From positions 62,001-126,000 of the forward strand of contig NZ_OOHJ01000018.1 of NCBI RefSeq assembly GCF_900323885.1: a stretch of 64,000 nt of DNA, in the 5' to 3' direction. The position numbers were made by a program, and so were the translations under genes. A model generated the notes under the pieces. The model did no database searches. It was given only the letters and a program-made list of their open reading frames with translations, and had not been told where the DNA came from. Below, in pieces: positions 8,633-17,678 of this stretch (position 1 is its first letter; every line of letters starts with the position of its first letter). This DNA comes from [Actinomadura] parvosata subsp. kistnae (lineage in GTDB: Bacteria; Actinomycetota; Actinomycetes; Streptosporangiales; Streptosporangiaceae).

Positions 8633-10036
8633 TCAGAGCTGCAGCGACTTGACCTCGAGGTATTCCTCCAGGCCGTGCTCGCCCAGCTCGCGGCCCACTC
8701 CCGACTGCTTGTAGCCGCCGAAGGGCGCCATCGGGTTGAACCGGCCGCCGTTGATCGACACCTGGCCGGTGCGCAGCCGCCTGGCGACCGCGACCGCGTG
8801 CTCCTCGGTGGCCGCCCAGACGGCGCCGGCCAGGCCGTACTTGGTGTCGTTGGCGATCTCGACCGCGTTGTCCTCGGTCGTGTACGGGATCAGCGCGAGC
8901 ACCGGCCCGAAGATCTCCTCCTGCTCGATCGTCATCCCCGGCTCCACGGCCGCGAACACGGTGGGCTCGACGTAGTAGCCGCGCTCGTGCGGCCGCTCGG
9001 TGCCGCCCGCCACCAGCCGGGCGCCCTCCTCCTGCCCCCGGTTGACGTAGCGGATCACGCGGTCGCGCTGGGTCGCCGACACCAGGGGGCCGATCTTGGT
9101 GGACTCGTCGAAGGGGTCGCCGACGCGGTAGCCGCGCGCGGCCTCGACGGCCAGGTGCACGGCCTCGTCGTACTGGTCACGCTGGACGATCATGCGGCTC
9201 CACGCCGAGCAGGTCTGGCCGGCGTTGACGAAGCAGTTGGCCACCCCGACCTTGACGGCCAGGGGCAGGTCGGCGCCGGGCAGGATGACGTTGGCGGACT
9301 TGCCGCCGAGCTCCAGCGCGACCCGCTTGACGGACTCGGCGGCCAGCGCGGCCACCCGGCGGCCGGCGGCGGTGGAGCCGGTGAAGGAGACCATGTCGAT
9401 CTCGGGGTGGGCCGCCATGGCCTCGCCGACGACCGGGCCGCGCCCGCTGACCAGGTTGAACACGCCCGGCGGCAGGCCCACCTCGTCGAAGATCTCGGCC
9501 AGCGCGTACGCGGCCAGCGGCGCCACCTCACTCGGCTTGAGCACGACGGTGCACCCGGCGGCCAGCGCGGGGGCGACCTTGCACACGATCTGGTGCAGCG
9601 GATAGTTCCACGGGGTGATCGCGGCGACGACGCCGATGGGCTCCTTGACGACCAGGGAGTTGCCGACGCGCGACTCGCGCGGGTGGCTCTCGGCGAGCCG
9701 GGCGTAGGAGGCGAGGACGCCGGCCGGCATGAGCGTCTGCACCCTGAGTGCGAAGCCGAGCGGCGCGCCCATGTCGGTGGCGATCGTCTTGGCTATCTCG
9801 TCGGAGCGCTGTTTCAGCAGGTCGGCCGCGTGCGCGAGGAGTTTGCCGCGTTCGGAGGCGGCCGTCTCCGACCAGGCGGGGAAGGCTTTTCTGGCTGCTG
9901 CCGCGGCCGCTTCGACATCGTCGGGAGAGCCCGCGGGCACCCGGTCGATGATCTCTTCGGTGGCCGGGTTGACGACGTCGATGGAGTCGTCGGATGCCGA
10001 AGCGGTCCAGGAGCCGCTGATGTACAGCTGACGCAT
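8633..10036 (-). CDS. NAD(P)-dependent aldehyde dehydrogenase
   Basis: 467 residues from the ATG giving MRQLYISGSW; longer in-frame readings run into the spacer and are not credible. Catalytic Cys is in NAGQTCSAWSRM and the general-base Glu in ALELGGKSAN. FTGSTAAGR is the cofactor loop and the C-terminus shows MAPFGGYKQSG. It oxidises an aldehyde to an acid; overall form is closest to the broad betaine/aromatic aldehyde dehydrogenase group. Substrate not evident. Same strand as the mycothiol-type oxidoreductase 98 bp upstream. Confidence 0.93.
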   Translation of the reverse strand: MRQLYISGSWTASASDDSIDVVNPATEEIIDRVPAGSPDDVEAAAAAARKAFPAWSETAASERGKLLAHAADLLKQRSDEIAKTIATDMGAPLGFALRVQTLMPAGVLASYARLAESHPRESRVGNSLVVKEPIGVVAAITPWNYPLHQIVCKVAPALAAGCTVVLKPSEVAPLAAYALAEIFDEVGLPPGVFNLVSGRGPVVGEAMAAHPEIDMVSFTGSTAAGRRVAALAAESVKRVALELGGKSANVILPGADLPLAVKVGVANCFVNAGQTCSAWSRMIVQRDQYDEAVHLAVEAARGYRVGDPFDESTKIGPLVSATQRDRVIRYVNRGQEEGARLVAGGTERPHERGYYVEPTVFAAVEPGMTIEQEEIFGPVLALIPYTTEDNAVEIANDTKYGLAGAVWAATEEHAVAVARRLRTGQVSINGGRFNPMAPFGGYKQSGVGRELGEHGLEEYLEVKSLQL

Positions 10037-10134
10037 AGGCCCATCCTGACAGTGACCCGGGTCACAAGGCGAGGGCTCATCCTGAGCCGGGGATAAGCCC
10101 TTTCCACCGCCACCAGCTTTATTACTCCGGCGTA

Positions 10135-10752
10135 TCAGTCGAACTGGGGACGCTTGGTACGGGTGCGCTTCAGCTCGAAGAAGTCGTCGTACTGGGTGAC
10201 CATGAGCACGCCGTCCCACAGTTTGCCCGCGTCCTCGCCGCGCAGGATCTTGGTGATGACGGGGCCGAAGAAGGCGTTCTCGCCGACGCGGATGATCGGG
10301 GTGCCGACCTCCTGGCCGACCAGGCCGATGCCCTCGTCGTGGGAGGCGCGGATGACGTCGTCGTACTCGTCGGAGTGCATGGCGTCGGCCAGGCTCGGCT
10401 CGAGCCCGGCGTCCTCCAGGGCGCCCTCGATGACCTCGCGCAGGCGCTCGGGGTCCTTGATGCCCTGGTTGTGCAGGCGGGTGCCGAGGCCGGTGTAGAG
10501 GGGGCCGATGACCTGCTCGCCGTGCTTGGCGGCGGCCGCGGCGACCGTCCTGATGGACCCCATGGCCCTGGCGGCGCGCTCGAGGTAGTCGGCGGGGACG
10601 TCCTTCTCCTGGTTGAGGAAGTAGAGGGACATCATGCGCCAGCGCGGCTCGATGGGGCGGACCTTCTCCACCTCCAGGAGCCAGCGCGAGGTCACCCACG
10701 CGAACGGACACGAGGGGTCGAACCACAGGTCCACGGGAATCTTCTCAGTCAT
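10135..10752 (-). CDS. DsbA-fold mycothiol-dependent nitroreductase-like protein (Rv2466c family)
   Basis: 205 residues. The DsbA fold is clear: WFDPSCPFAW active-site segment, then cis-Pro region VGTPIIRVGENAFFGPV and the family C-terminus ELKRTRTKRPQFD, which closely matches Mycobacterium Rv2466c. The active site is CPFA instead of the CPWC of Rv2466c, so the resolving Cys is lost and only a monothiol mechanism with mycothiol is possible. Likely role: cytoplasmic thiol redox reactions or reductive activation of nitro compounds (family knowledge). Divergent from pepN. Confidence 0.88.
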   Translation of the reverse strand: MTEKIPVDLWFDPSCPFAWVTSRWLLEVEKVRPIEPRWRMMSLYFLNQEKDVPADYLERAARAMGSIRTVAAAAAKHGEQVIGPLYTGLGTRLHNQGIKDPERLREVIEGALEDAGLEPSLADAMHSDEYDDVIRASHDEGIGLVGQEVGTPIIRVGENAFFGPVITKILRGEDAGKLWDGVLMVTQYDDFFELKRTRTKRPQFD

Positions 10753-10841
10753 GTCTGCCCGTAACCTGAGGTGGTTCGGGTCCTATTCCCGGCATGGCAG
10801 GATACGGACAACCCCGACGAAGTGGTGAAAAGGAGCGCAAC

Positions 10842-13403
10842 TTGGCAGGCAACCTGACCCGGGACGAGGCTCGTGAACGCGCCCGGCTGTTGAAGGTCGA
10901 GTCGTACGAGGTCGCACTCGACCTGACGGAGGGAGAGGAGCGCTTCGAGAGCGTCACCACGGTCCGCTTCACCAGCACCACGCCCGGGGCGTCCACCTTC
11001 ATCGACCTGCACGGAGCCAACGTCCGCAAGGTCACGCTCAACGGCGCCGACCTCGACGTCTCCGCCTACGACGCCGACAAGGGACGCTTCCCGCTCCCCT
11101 CGCTCGCCGCGTCCAACGAGCTCGTCGTCGACGCCGACTGCACCTACATGCGCACCGGCGAGGGCCTGCACCGCTTCGTCGACCCCGTGGACCAGAAGGT
11201 CTACCTGCACAGCCAGTTCGAGACCGCCGACGCGCACCGCATGTACGCGTGCTTCGACCAGCCCGACCTCAAGGCCACCTTCCAGCTCACCGTGCTGGCC
11301 CCGGCCGACTGGGAGGTCGTCTCCAACTCCGCCCCCACCGGCGTGGAGGACCTGCCCGAGCAGGCCGGCAAGCACGGCACCGTGCAGGCGGCCAAGCGGT
11401 GGCAGTTCGCACCCACCCCGGTCATCTCCACTTACATCACCGCGCTGGTAGCAGGTCATTACCACAAGGTGACATCCGAGCACGACGGCATCCCGCTCGG
11501 CATCTACTGCCGCTCCTCGCTGGCCGAGCACCTCGACGCCGACAACATCCTCGAGGTCACCCGGCAGGGCTTCGACTTCTTCCACCGCGTGTTCGGCGTG
11601 CGCTACCCGTTCGGCAAGTACGACCAGCTCTTCGTGCCCGAGTTCAACGCCGGCGCGATGGAGAACGCGGGCTGCGTGACGTTCCTGGAGGACTACGTCT
11701 TCCGCTCCCGCGTCACCGACGCCGTCGTCGAGCGGCGCGCCGAGACGATCCTGCACGAGATGGCGCACATGTGGTTCGGCGACCTCGTCACCATGCGCTG
11801 GTGGGACGACCTGTGGCTGAACGAGTCGTTCGCCACCTACATGTCCGTCCTCGCCCAGGCCGAGTCCACCCGCTGGACCAAGGCCTGGACCACGTTCGCG
11901 AACGTCGAGAAGTCCTGGGCCTACCGCCAGGACCAGCTCCCCTCCACCCACCCCATCGCCGCCGACATCCCCGACATGCAGGCGGTCGAGGTCAACTTCG
12001 ACGGCATCACGTACGCCAAGGGCGCCGCGGTGCTCAAGCAGCTCGTGGCCTACGTCGGCCTCGACAACTTCCTGGCCGGCGTGCGCGACTACTTCGCCGA
12101 GCACGCCTGGGGCAACACCGAGCTCGAAGACCTGCTGGGCGCGCTGGAGCGGACCTCGGGCCGCGACCTGTCCTCCTGGTCGAAGGAGTGGCTGGAGACC
12201 TCCTGGGTCAACACGCTGCGCCCCGAGTTCGAGGTGTCGGGGGGCCGGTTCACCAGCTTCGACGTCGTCCAGGAAGCGCCGGTCGAGCATCCCACGCTGC
12301 GCTCCCACCGGATCGCGATCGGCCTCTACTCGCTGGCCGGCGGCGAGCTCACCCGTACCAAGCGGGTCGAGCTGGACGTCGTCGGCGCGCGCACGAGCGT
12401 CACCCAGCTCATCGGCGAGGAGCAGCCCGACCTGGTGCTGCTCAACGACGACGACCTGACGTACGCCAAGATCCGCCTCGACGCCCGCTCGCTGCGGACG
12501 CTGGTCGACGGCGGCATCACCGCGTTCACCGAGTCCCTGCCGCGCGCCCTGTGCTGGGCCGCGGCCTGGGACATGACCCGCGACGGCGAGATGTCCACCC
12601 GCGACTACGTCAAGCTCGTCGTCTCCGGCGCCGCCACCATCACCGACATCACGGTCCTCCAGGCCGTGCTGCGGCAGGCGCGCCTGGCCGTCCAGCAGTA
12701 CGCCGACCCCGCCTGGCGGGCCGAGGGCCTGTCCCTGCTGGCCACGGAGCTGCGCGCGCTGCTCGGCGCCGCCGCGCCCGGCTCCGACCAGCAGCTGTCC
12801 TTCCTCCAGGCGTACGCGGCCGCGGCCACCTCGGAGGAGGAGCTGGCGCTGCTGGAGGGCATCCTCGACGGCACGTCCGTGCCCGACGGCGTGACCGTCG
12901 ACGCCGACCTGCGCTGGACGCTCGTCCGCGCGCTCGTCTCCGGCGGCCGGCTCGGCGAGGCCGACATCCAGGCCGAGCTGGAGCGGGACCCTACGGCGAA
13001 GGGTGAGCGCTCGGCCGCCGAGTGCCGGGCCTCGATCCCGACGGCCGAGGCCAAGGAGACCGCCTGGGCCCAGATCGTCGGCGGCGAGCTGGCCAACCAC
13101 ATCGCCCGCGCCACGATCGGCGGCTTCCAGGACCCGCACCACTCCGAGCTGCTCGCCCCGTACCGGGACAAGTACTTCGCCGAGGTCGGGCGCATCTACC
13201 AGGAGTGGACGTTCGACCAGGCGTCCACGTTCGCCGTCGGATGCTTCCCGTCGCTGCTCATCGAGCCCGCCACCGTGCAGGCGGCGCACGACTTCCTGTC
13301 GACCGCGCAGCCGCCCCAGGCGCTGCGCCGGCTCATCCTCGAAGGCGCCGACGGCGTCCGCCGCGCCCTGCGCAACAGGGAGAAGGACGCCGCCTCCGCG
13401 TGA
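10842..13403 (+). CDS. pepN: Aminopeptidase N (M1 family)
   Basis: 853 residues from the TTG that lies six bases after AAGGAG; an in-frame ATG 48 bp upstream lacks such a site. Removes N-terminal residues from peptides. GAMEN (residues 271-275) is the exopeptidase motif, HEMAH (305-309) with Glu328 in WLNESF binds zinc, and the long C-terminal ERAP1-like helical domain is complete. Cytosolic; no signal peptide. Followed by a strong hairpin terminator. Confidence 0.95.
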   Translation: MAGNLTRDEARERARLLKVESYEVALDLTEGEERFESVTTVRFTSTTPGASTFIDLHGANVRKVTLNGADLDVSAYDADKGRFPLPSLAASNELVVDADCTYMRTGEGLHRFVDPVDQKVYLHSQFETADAHRMYACFDQPDLKATFQLTVLAPADWEVVSNSAPTGVEDLPEQAGKHGTVQAAKRWQFAPTPVISTYITALVAGHYHKVTSEHDGIPLGIYCRSSLAEHLDADNILEVTRQGFDFFHRVFGVRYPFGKYDQLFVPEFNAGAMENAGCVTFLEDYVFRSRVTDAVVERRAETILHEMAHMWFGDLVTMRWWDDLWLNESFATYMSVLAQAESTRWTKAWTTFANVEKSWAYRQDQLPSTHPIAADIPDMQAVEVNFDGITYAKGAAVLKQLVAYVGLDNFLAGVRDYFAEHAWGNTELEDLLGALERTSGRDLSSWSKEWLETSWVNTLRPEFEVSGGRFTSFDVVQEAPVEHPTLRSHRIAIGLYSLAGGELTRTKRVELDVVGARTSVTQLIGEEQPDLVLLNDDDLTYAKIRLDARSLRTLVDGGITAFTESLPRALCWAAAWDMTRDGEMSTRDYVKLVVSGAATITDITVLQAVLRQARLAVQQYADPAWRAEGLSLLATELRALLGAAAPGSDQQLSFLQAYAAAATSEEELALLEGILDGTSVPDGVTVDADLRWTLVRALVSGGRLGEADIQAELERDPTAKGERSAAECRASIPTAEAKETAWAQIVGGELANHIARATIGGFQDPHHSELLAPYRDKYFAEVGRIYQEWTFDQASTFAVGCFPSLLIEPATVQAAHDFLSTAQPPQALRRLILEGADGVRRALRNREKDAASA

Positions 13404-13413
13404 CCCGTCCGGC

Positions 13414-13440
13414 CGGCCCCCGCCTCTTCGGCGGGGGCCG
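13414..13440 (+). terminator. Hairpin terminator after pepN
   Basis: Perfect 11-bp stem CGGCCCCCGCC/GGCGGGGGCCG with a TCTTC loop, beginning 11 bp after the pepN stop. No U tract follows, as is common in high-GC actinobacteria. Confidence 0.8.
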
Positions 13441-13490
13441 ACCGCACCGACTTGACGTGGGCATCCAGGACGCGGTGTTAGCCTCGAAAC

Positions 13491-15044
13491 GTGCTAGGCC
13501 CGGGGTCCGCCCTCAACGACCGCTACGTGCTCGGCGCCCGCATCGGTGGCGGGGGCATGGGCGAGGTGTGGCGTGCCGACGACACCGTCCTCGGGCGTAC
13601 GGTGGCGGTCAAGGTGCTCATGCCCGCGCTCAGCGAAGACCCCACCTTCACCCAGCGCTTCCAGAACGAAGCCAGGGCCATGGCCACCCTCACCCACCCC
13701 GGCGTGGTCGACGTCTACGACTACGGCGTCAGCGACGTCGGCGGGCGCCGCGTCAGCTTCCTCGTCATGGAGCACATCCAGGGCGAATCCCTCGACCGCG
13801 TGCTGCGGCGCGGCCCGCTCGGCGTCACCGCCACCCTGCGGCTGGTCGCCGAGGTCGCCGACGCGCTGGCCGCCGCGCACGCCCAGGGCATCGTGCACCG
13901 CGACGTCAAACCCGCCAACCTCATGGTCAGGCCCGGCGGCGGCGTGGTGCTCACCGACTTCGGCATCGCCCACTCCGCCTCCGCCGGCCAGCTCACCGCC
14001 ACCGGCACGATGCTCTGCTCGGCCGGCTACTGCGCGCCCGAGATGGCCACCTCCAACGCCGTCACGCCCGCCGTCGACGTGTACGCGCTCGGCGTCGTCG
14101 CCTACGAATGCCTCGCCGGGCACCTGCCGTTCCAGGGCGACACCCCCATCCAGATCATCTTCAAGCACCTCAACGCGCCCGTCCCGCCGCTGCCCGACGA
14201 CGTGCCCCTCGGGGTGCGGCAGGTGGTGGAGCGGGCGCTGGAGAAGGCGCCCGAGGGCCGGTGGCTGACGGCGCCGCAAATGGCGGAGGCCGCCCGCGCG
14301 GCACTCGCCGCCCCCGACGCGCCCGTCTCCCTCGGCGAGGCCGGCGCGCCCACCGCTCTGGGCGACCTGGCCGGGCGATCCGGCTCTCCCGGCGGCTTCG
14401 GTACGCCCGGCCCGCCTTCAGCGAGCGGCCCGCACGAGATCGCCGGCGCCTCCACTGCCGCAACGCCCGGCTCCCATGGGGCCTCGTCCGGCGCGGCAGC
14501 CAGCACGAACGGCACCACGAGCGGCACCACGAGCGGCACCACGCTGCCCGGCACCACGCCCGGCAGCACGCTCGGTCCCGCTCCGTCCGGGCGGCGGCGG
14601 CGCACGGTGCGCGCGGCGGTCACCATCTCGGCCGCGGTGCTCGTGTCGGCGGCCGTGGCCGGGTTCGTCTGGCTGCAGCCGGTCCAGCCCGCGGCGCGCG
14701 AGGAGACGCCCGCTCCCCCGATCAGCGTGAACGTCCCGGCGGACGTCGTACCGACCACACCGTCCGCCACCGGCGGCAGGAGGCACCCGACGCAGCCGCC
14801 GAAGCGCGAGCCTACCTCGCGGCCGACGCAGGCGACGCAGCCGCCCGCCTCCCCCAGCCCGACGGCGCCCACCTCCAGCCCGTCTCCCACCGAGAGCCCG
14901 TCCGCGACGCCCACCACGTCCGAGCCCGAGCCGCCCACCGAAGAGCCGACGTCACCGGGGCCGGGCCCCGAGGAGCCGACGTCCGAGCCCACGATCAGCA
15001 GCGAGCCCGGCGACATCCAGTGCATCCGCGCCCCCTGCCCATGA
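13491..15044 (+). CDS. PknB-type serine/threonine protein kinase
   Basis: 517 residues from a GTG start. Kinase domain about 10-275: Gly loop GGGGMGEVW, VAVKV lysine, HRDVKPANL catalytic loop, DFGIAHS, the Thr-rich activation loop and YCAPEMAT. A Pro/Gly/Ser/Thr-rich linker leads to one membrane helix (about 372-393, AAVTISAAVLVSAAVAGF) and a Pro/Thr/Ser/Glu-rich outer tail ending in a Cys pair (QCIRAPCP). There are no PASTA repeats, so it is not PknB itself. The two terminal Cys could form a small disulphide loop. Stimulus unknown. Confidence 0.95.
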   Translation: MLGPGSALNDRYVLGARIGGGGMGEVWRADDTVLGRTVAVKVLMPALSEDPTFTQRFQNEARAMATLTHPGVVDVYDYGVSDVGGRRVSFLVMEHIQGESLDRVLRRGPLGVTATLRLVAEVADALAAAHAQGIVHRDVKPANLMVRPGGGVVLTDFGIAHSASAGQLTATGTMLCSAGYCAPEMATSNAVTPAVDVYALGVVAYECLAGHLPFQGDTPIQIIFKHLNAPVPPLPDDVPLGVRQVVERALEKAPEGRWLTAPQMAEAARAALAAPDAPVSLGEAGAPTALGDLAGRSGSPGGFGTPGPPSASGPHEIAGASTAATPGSHGASSGAAASTNGTTSGTTSGTTLPGTTPGSTLGPAPSGRRRRTVRAAVTISAAVLVSAAVAGFVWLQPVQPAAREETPAPPISVNVPADVVPTTPSATGGRRHPTQPPKREPTSRPTQATQPPASPSPTAPTSSPSPTESPSATPTTSEPEPPTEEPTSPGPGPEEPTSEPTISSEPGDIQCIRAPCP

Positions 15045-15154
15045 CGATGCCCGCCCTCGCCCGCGACAGGTCCCGCCCTTGTGCGGTCCGTCCGGAGGCG
15101 ACACCCATGGGTGCCATGTCCGTAATCGCTCGCTGATCGTGAGAAAGTCATCGC

Positions 15155-16108
15155 GTGGACTCGACTCGTGACCTGCTCGTCGCCCTCGCCCGCCGGCACG
15201 CCTTCGCCGACCTCGGAGCGCTCGCGCCCGACCCGGAGATCGCGGAGGTGTGCGAGTTCGGCCACCGGCTGCTCTCGCTCGACGCCGAGGACTTCGCCGC
15301 AGAGGCCCGGGTGGTGCCCGCCGACCTGCGGCGGCGCGCCAGGGCCTGCCACATGCCGCAGACCCCGCGCGAGCAGCCACGGGGAGCGCTGGAGTCGCTG
15401 CGTCCCGCGTACGGGCTGCTGCTGGAGGTCATCGCCGTACGGTGGCACCGGCGCGAGCTGAGCCCCATGATCGCCGCCGTGCACATCGCCAGCGAATACC
15501 TGCCGCTGCTGGCCTTCGAGCCACAGCTCGGCCACGCCGGCGACCCCGCGCGGTGGCCGGCGGGGCTGAGCGCGGCCGGCAGCAGGTTCGGCGTGATCGG
15601 CGACCGCGAGTGCGACCACACCAAGTCCGAGCAGTCCGCCACCAACCGGACCCTCCGCGTCTCCGCCGAGCCCGCCGAGGGCTGGCGCGCCTACTTCGAC
15701 CGCCAGCACAGCCAGGTGGCCGGCGCCCTGGGCGTCTGCGTCGCCACCTGCCGCAACCCCTGCACCGCCATGGACTGGATCGCGCCCGAGCCGCGCGCCG
15801 ACCTCCAGTCACGGGCCCGCACGGCGCTGGCCTTCGCCGAAACCCCCCTCGTACGGCTGCGCCACGCGGCGCCGGTGGGGCACGGGTTCGGGGTGCCGTC
15901 GCCCGAGGAGGTGCTCGACGCCTGGGAACGCAGCCGCGCCGTCCTCGACAAGAACCCGATCGGCACATCGGCACTGAAGAACGACGGCTTCCCGCTGCCC
16001 GGCCTGCCCTCCCTCTTCTCAGCCATCGCCGACACGCCCATCGAGCCCTCGACCCTCCTGACCGGGGTCAGCGAGCACATCGTCACCTTGCTCGAACGCC
16101 AGCCCTGA
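15155..16108 (+). CDS. Conserved hypothetical protein
   Basis: 317 residues from a GTG start. Codon use is normal for the genome and the sequence has no low complexity, so the gene looks real. I do not recognise a domain. Visible features are a Cys-rich centre (GVCVATCRNPCTAMDW), His/Cys in GDRECDHTK, and aromatic segments YGLLLEVIAVRWHRREL and SEYLPLLAFEPQLG. No signal peptide or membrane helix. It follows the Ser/Thr kinase after 110 bp and could be in the same transcription unit; a link to the kinase is speculative. Confidence 0.75.
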   Translation: MDSTRDLLVALARRHAFADLGALAPDPEIAEVCEFGHRLLSLDAEDFAAEARVVPADLRRRARACHMPQTPREQPRGALESLRPAYGLLLEVIAVRWHRRELSPMIAAVHIASEYLPLLAFEPQLGHAGDPARWPAGLSAAGSRFGVIGDRECDHTKSEQSATNRTLRVSAEPAEGWRAYFDRQHSQVAGALGVCVATCRNPCTAMDWIAPEPRADLQSRARTALAFAETPLVRLRHAAPVGHGFGVPSPEEVLDAWERSRAVLDKNPIGTSALKNDGFPLPGLPSLFSAIADTPIEPSTLLTGVSEHIVTLLERQP

Positions 16109-16762
16109 GCCCGAGCCTCCGGGAGAAGCGCGCCCCGCGTCACACGAGGGCTGCGGGCAGGCGCATCGCGGCGCACCTAGGCACCGCGCCCGCGAGCCTG
16201 GTCGGGCACGTCGCGGCCCGCAGGGGCTGCGGGGAGGCATTGGGGTGCGCTGGGCACAGCGGCGTGCGAGGCCGGTCAGGTCGCGTCACAACGCGCCAGG
16301 GGCACCGCACGATCACGCCTGGGCGGGTGCGAGCGGGCGCATCACGGCCGAACCACCTGCGGGCAGGCAGCGTCCCGTCACACGGGTGCGGCCGGGCGCA
16401 CTGCGGCGCGCAGGGGCGGGAGCAGGTGCATTGCGGCACGCCGGAACACGGGAGGTGCCTGGCCGGGTGCGTCCCGTCACACGGGGGCTGCGGGCGGGCG
16501 CATGGCGGCGGGAGTGGGCCCCGGCAGGCGCATCACGGCGCGTAGAGGCACGAGCAGGCCCGGCCGGGCACGTCACGGTGCGACCGGCCCGAGCCGACGC
16601 GCCCCCTCGCACGCGGGCCAGGGCAGTCGCGTCACAACACGCCAGGCGCACGGCACGAGCGCGCCTGGGCGGGCGCGGCGCGCAGGGGGCGAGCGGGCGC
16701 AGCTCGGCGCGAGCGGGCGCGTTGCGGCGCGCGGGGGCCGGTGGCGGGCGTCGTGGGTGGGG
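16109..16762. repeat. GC-rich degenerate repeat spacer
   Basis: About 650 bp without a credible gene. A degenerate unit containing CGTCACACG..GGCTGCGGGC.GGCGCA recurs near 16137, 16374 and 16470, with shorter echoes (GGGCGCATCACGGC, GGCGCGCAGGGG) throughout. All frames give Arg/Ala/Gly-rich strings. Similar in style to the spacers at 6.2-6.8 kb and 53.1-53.9 kb, but the units are not the same. Confidence 0.65.
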
Positions 16763-17125
16763 TCAGCGGCGGGCGGTGGCTTGTTCGGCGAGGGCGCCGA
16801 TGCCGTACAGGAGGCCGCCGATGAGGTCGCCCACGCTGAAGGCGGTGGCCATCGACATGGCCGTCAGCCGGCACGCGCTGTCGCTCAGCCGTCTGCGCGC
16901 GTTCTCGCCCGTGACGATCTCCAGCGCCCGCCCGCGCGGGTCCACGAACACCACGACGGCGTCGTCGGCCTCCTCGCCGAGGGCGGCGTGCAGGCGTTCG
17001 GCGAAGTGCCGGCGCCCGCCCACGGGGTCGCCGAGGAAGACGCCGAACCGCAGGCCGGTGCGCCGCTCGGCGGTGTGCAGGGCCTTGCGGACGTCGTCTC
17101 CCTGGGCGGTGGTCAGCCCTTTCAT
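16763..17125 (-). CDS. DUF5130/TPM-like small protein
   Basis: 120 residues from the ATG placed five bases after GGTGAGG; a GTG two codons upstream is also in frame. The pattern (LHTAERRTGLRFGVFLGD, AVVVFVDPRGRALEIVTG, then a C-terminal helix MSMATAFSVGDLIGGLLYGIG) fits the TPM-like fold annotated DUF5130 in actinobacteria; this is recognition by pattern only. Its start lies inside a three-copy tandem repeat shared with the end of the upstream gene. Probably associated with the membrane protein encoded just upstream. Confidence 0.7.
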   Translation of the reverse strand: MKGLTTAQGDDVRKALHTAERRTGLRFGVFLGDPVGGRRHFAERLHAALGEEADDAVVVFVDPRGRALEIVTGENARRRLSDSACRLTAMSMATAFSVGDLIGGLLYGIGALAEQATARR

Positions 17126-17178
17126 GGCCACCTCACCATCCGCCGGCTCATGGCCACCTCACCATCCCGCCGAGTCAT
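17122..17178 (-). CDS. Possible 18-codon leader ORF created by repeat expansion
   Basis: The first of three repeated start sites (ATG at 17178, with GGTGAGG upstream) opens an 18-codon frame beginning MTRRDGEVAM, which includes the second repeated ATG and ends at a TGA overlapping the ATG of the DUF5130-like gene (ATGA). If translated it would couple the two genes. It probably exists only because the intercistronic junction was triplicated. Confidence 0.35.
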   Translation of the reverse strand: MTRRDGEVAMSRRMVRWP

Positions 17179-17201
17179 GGCCACCTCACCATCCCGCCGA
17201 G
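17122..17201 (-). repeat. Three-copy tandem repeat at an intercistronic junction
   Basis: Units of 27, 27 and 26 bp (17175-17201, 17148-17174, 17122-17147), nearly identical. Each contains, in the direction of transcription, the end of the upstream gene (GGATGGTGA, encoding Gly-Trp-stop), the ribosome-binding site GGTGAGG and the start ATGA of the downstream gene. The stop, the RBS and the start are thus all present three times. Confidence 0.95.
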
Positions 17202-17476
17202 GCGCCGCCGACGTGCCGGCCCGGCTCGGCCGTCTCGGCCGCGGCGACCCAGTCGTGCTCGGGCACCTCGGCCCAGTGCGCCACTCTGTCGGCCAGTACG
17301 AGGCCGGACGTGCTCACCCCGCGCTCGCTCCTGGAGGGCCCGCCCAGCCACACGGGGCCCGCGTCGATGCGCCGTTGCGCCCCGCGCCCCGGCATCATGA
17401 CGAGCAGGGTGATCAGCACGAACAGGCCCATGGACACACCGATGAGAAAGAGCAGAATCTCCGCCGCGCTTTTCAC
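17186..17476 (-). CDS. Small single-pass membrane protein (CtaJ-like?)
   Basis: 96 residues. One N-terminal membrane helix (about 5-28, AEILLFLIGVSMGLFVLITL), then a soluble tail containing MMPGRGAQRR, GPVWLGGP and a C-terminal Gly-rich end. Size and shape resemble the accessory aa3 cytochrome oxidase subunit CtaJ of actinobacteria, but I cannot confirm this by eye. It is upstream of, and probably co-transcribed with, the DUF5130-like gene. The last residues (SAGW) lie in the tandem repeat that spans the junction. Confidence 0.65.
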   Translation of the reverse strand: MKSAAEILLFLIGVSMGLFVLITLLVMMPGRGAQRRIDAGPVWLGGPSRSERGVSTSGLVLADRVAHWAEVPEHDWVAAAETAEPGRHVGGASAGW

Positions 17477-17678
17477 AACAAGACCGTAAACCTCGTCAGC
17501 GGCCTCGGCCAGACCCGTCGTGGGTGTCGTGCCGTGACCGGGTTAAGATCTTTTACGAGCGGGCATCTCTAGAGAAGAACATTAGACATACCCCGAAAAC
17601 AGGCGTGGAACACGATGAGCTGGGCCATAAAACTATGGACGCGGCAACACTAGGAATCGATCGAATCCCCGGGCTACG

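Noticed and set aside
10037..10726. N-terminal extension of the aldehyde dehydrogenase
   Set aside because: The open frame runs antisense-like through the next gene; the family start MRQLYISGSW is clear.
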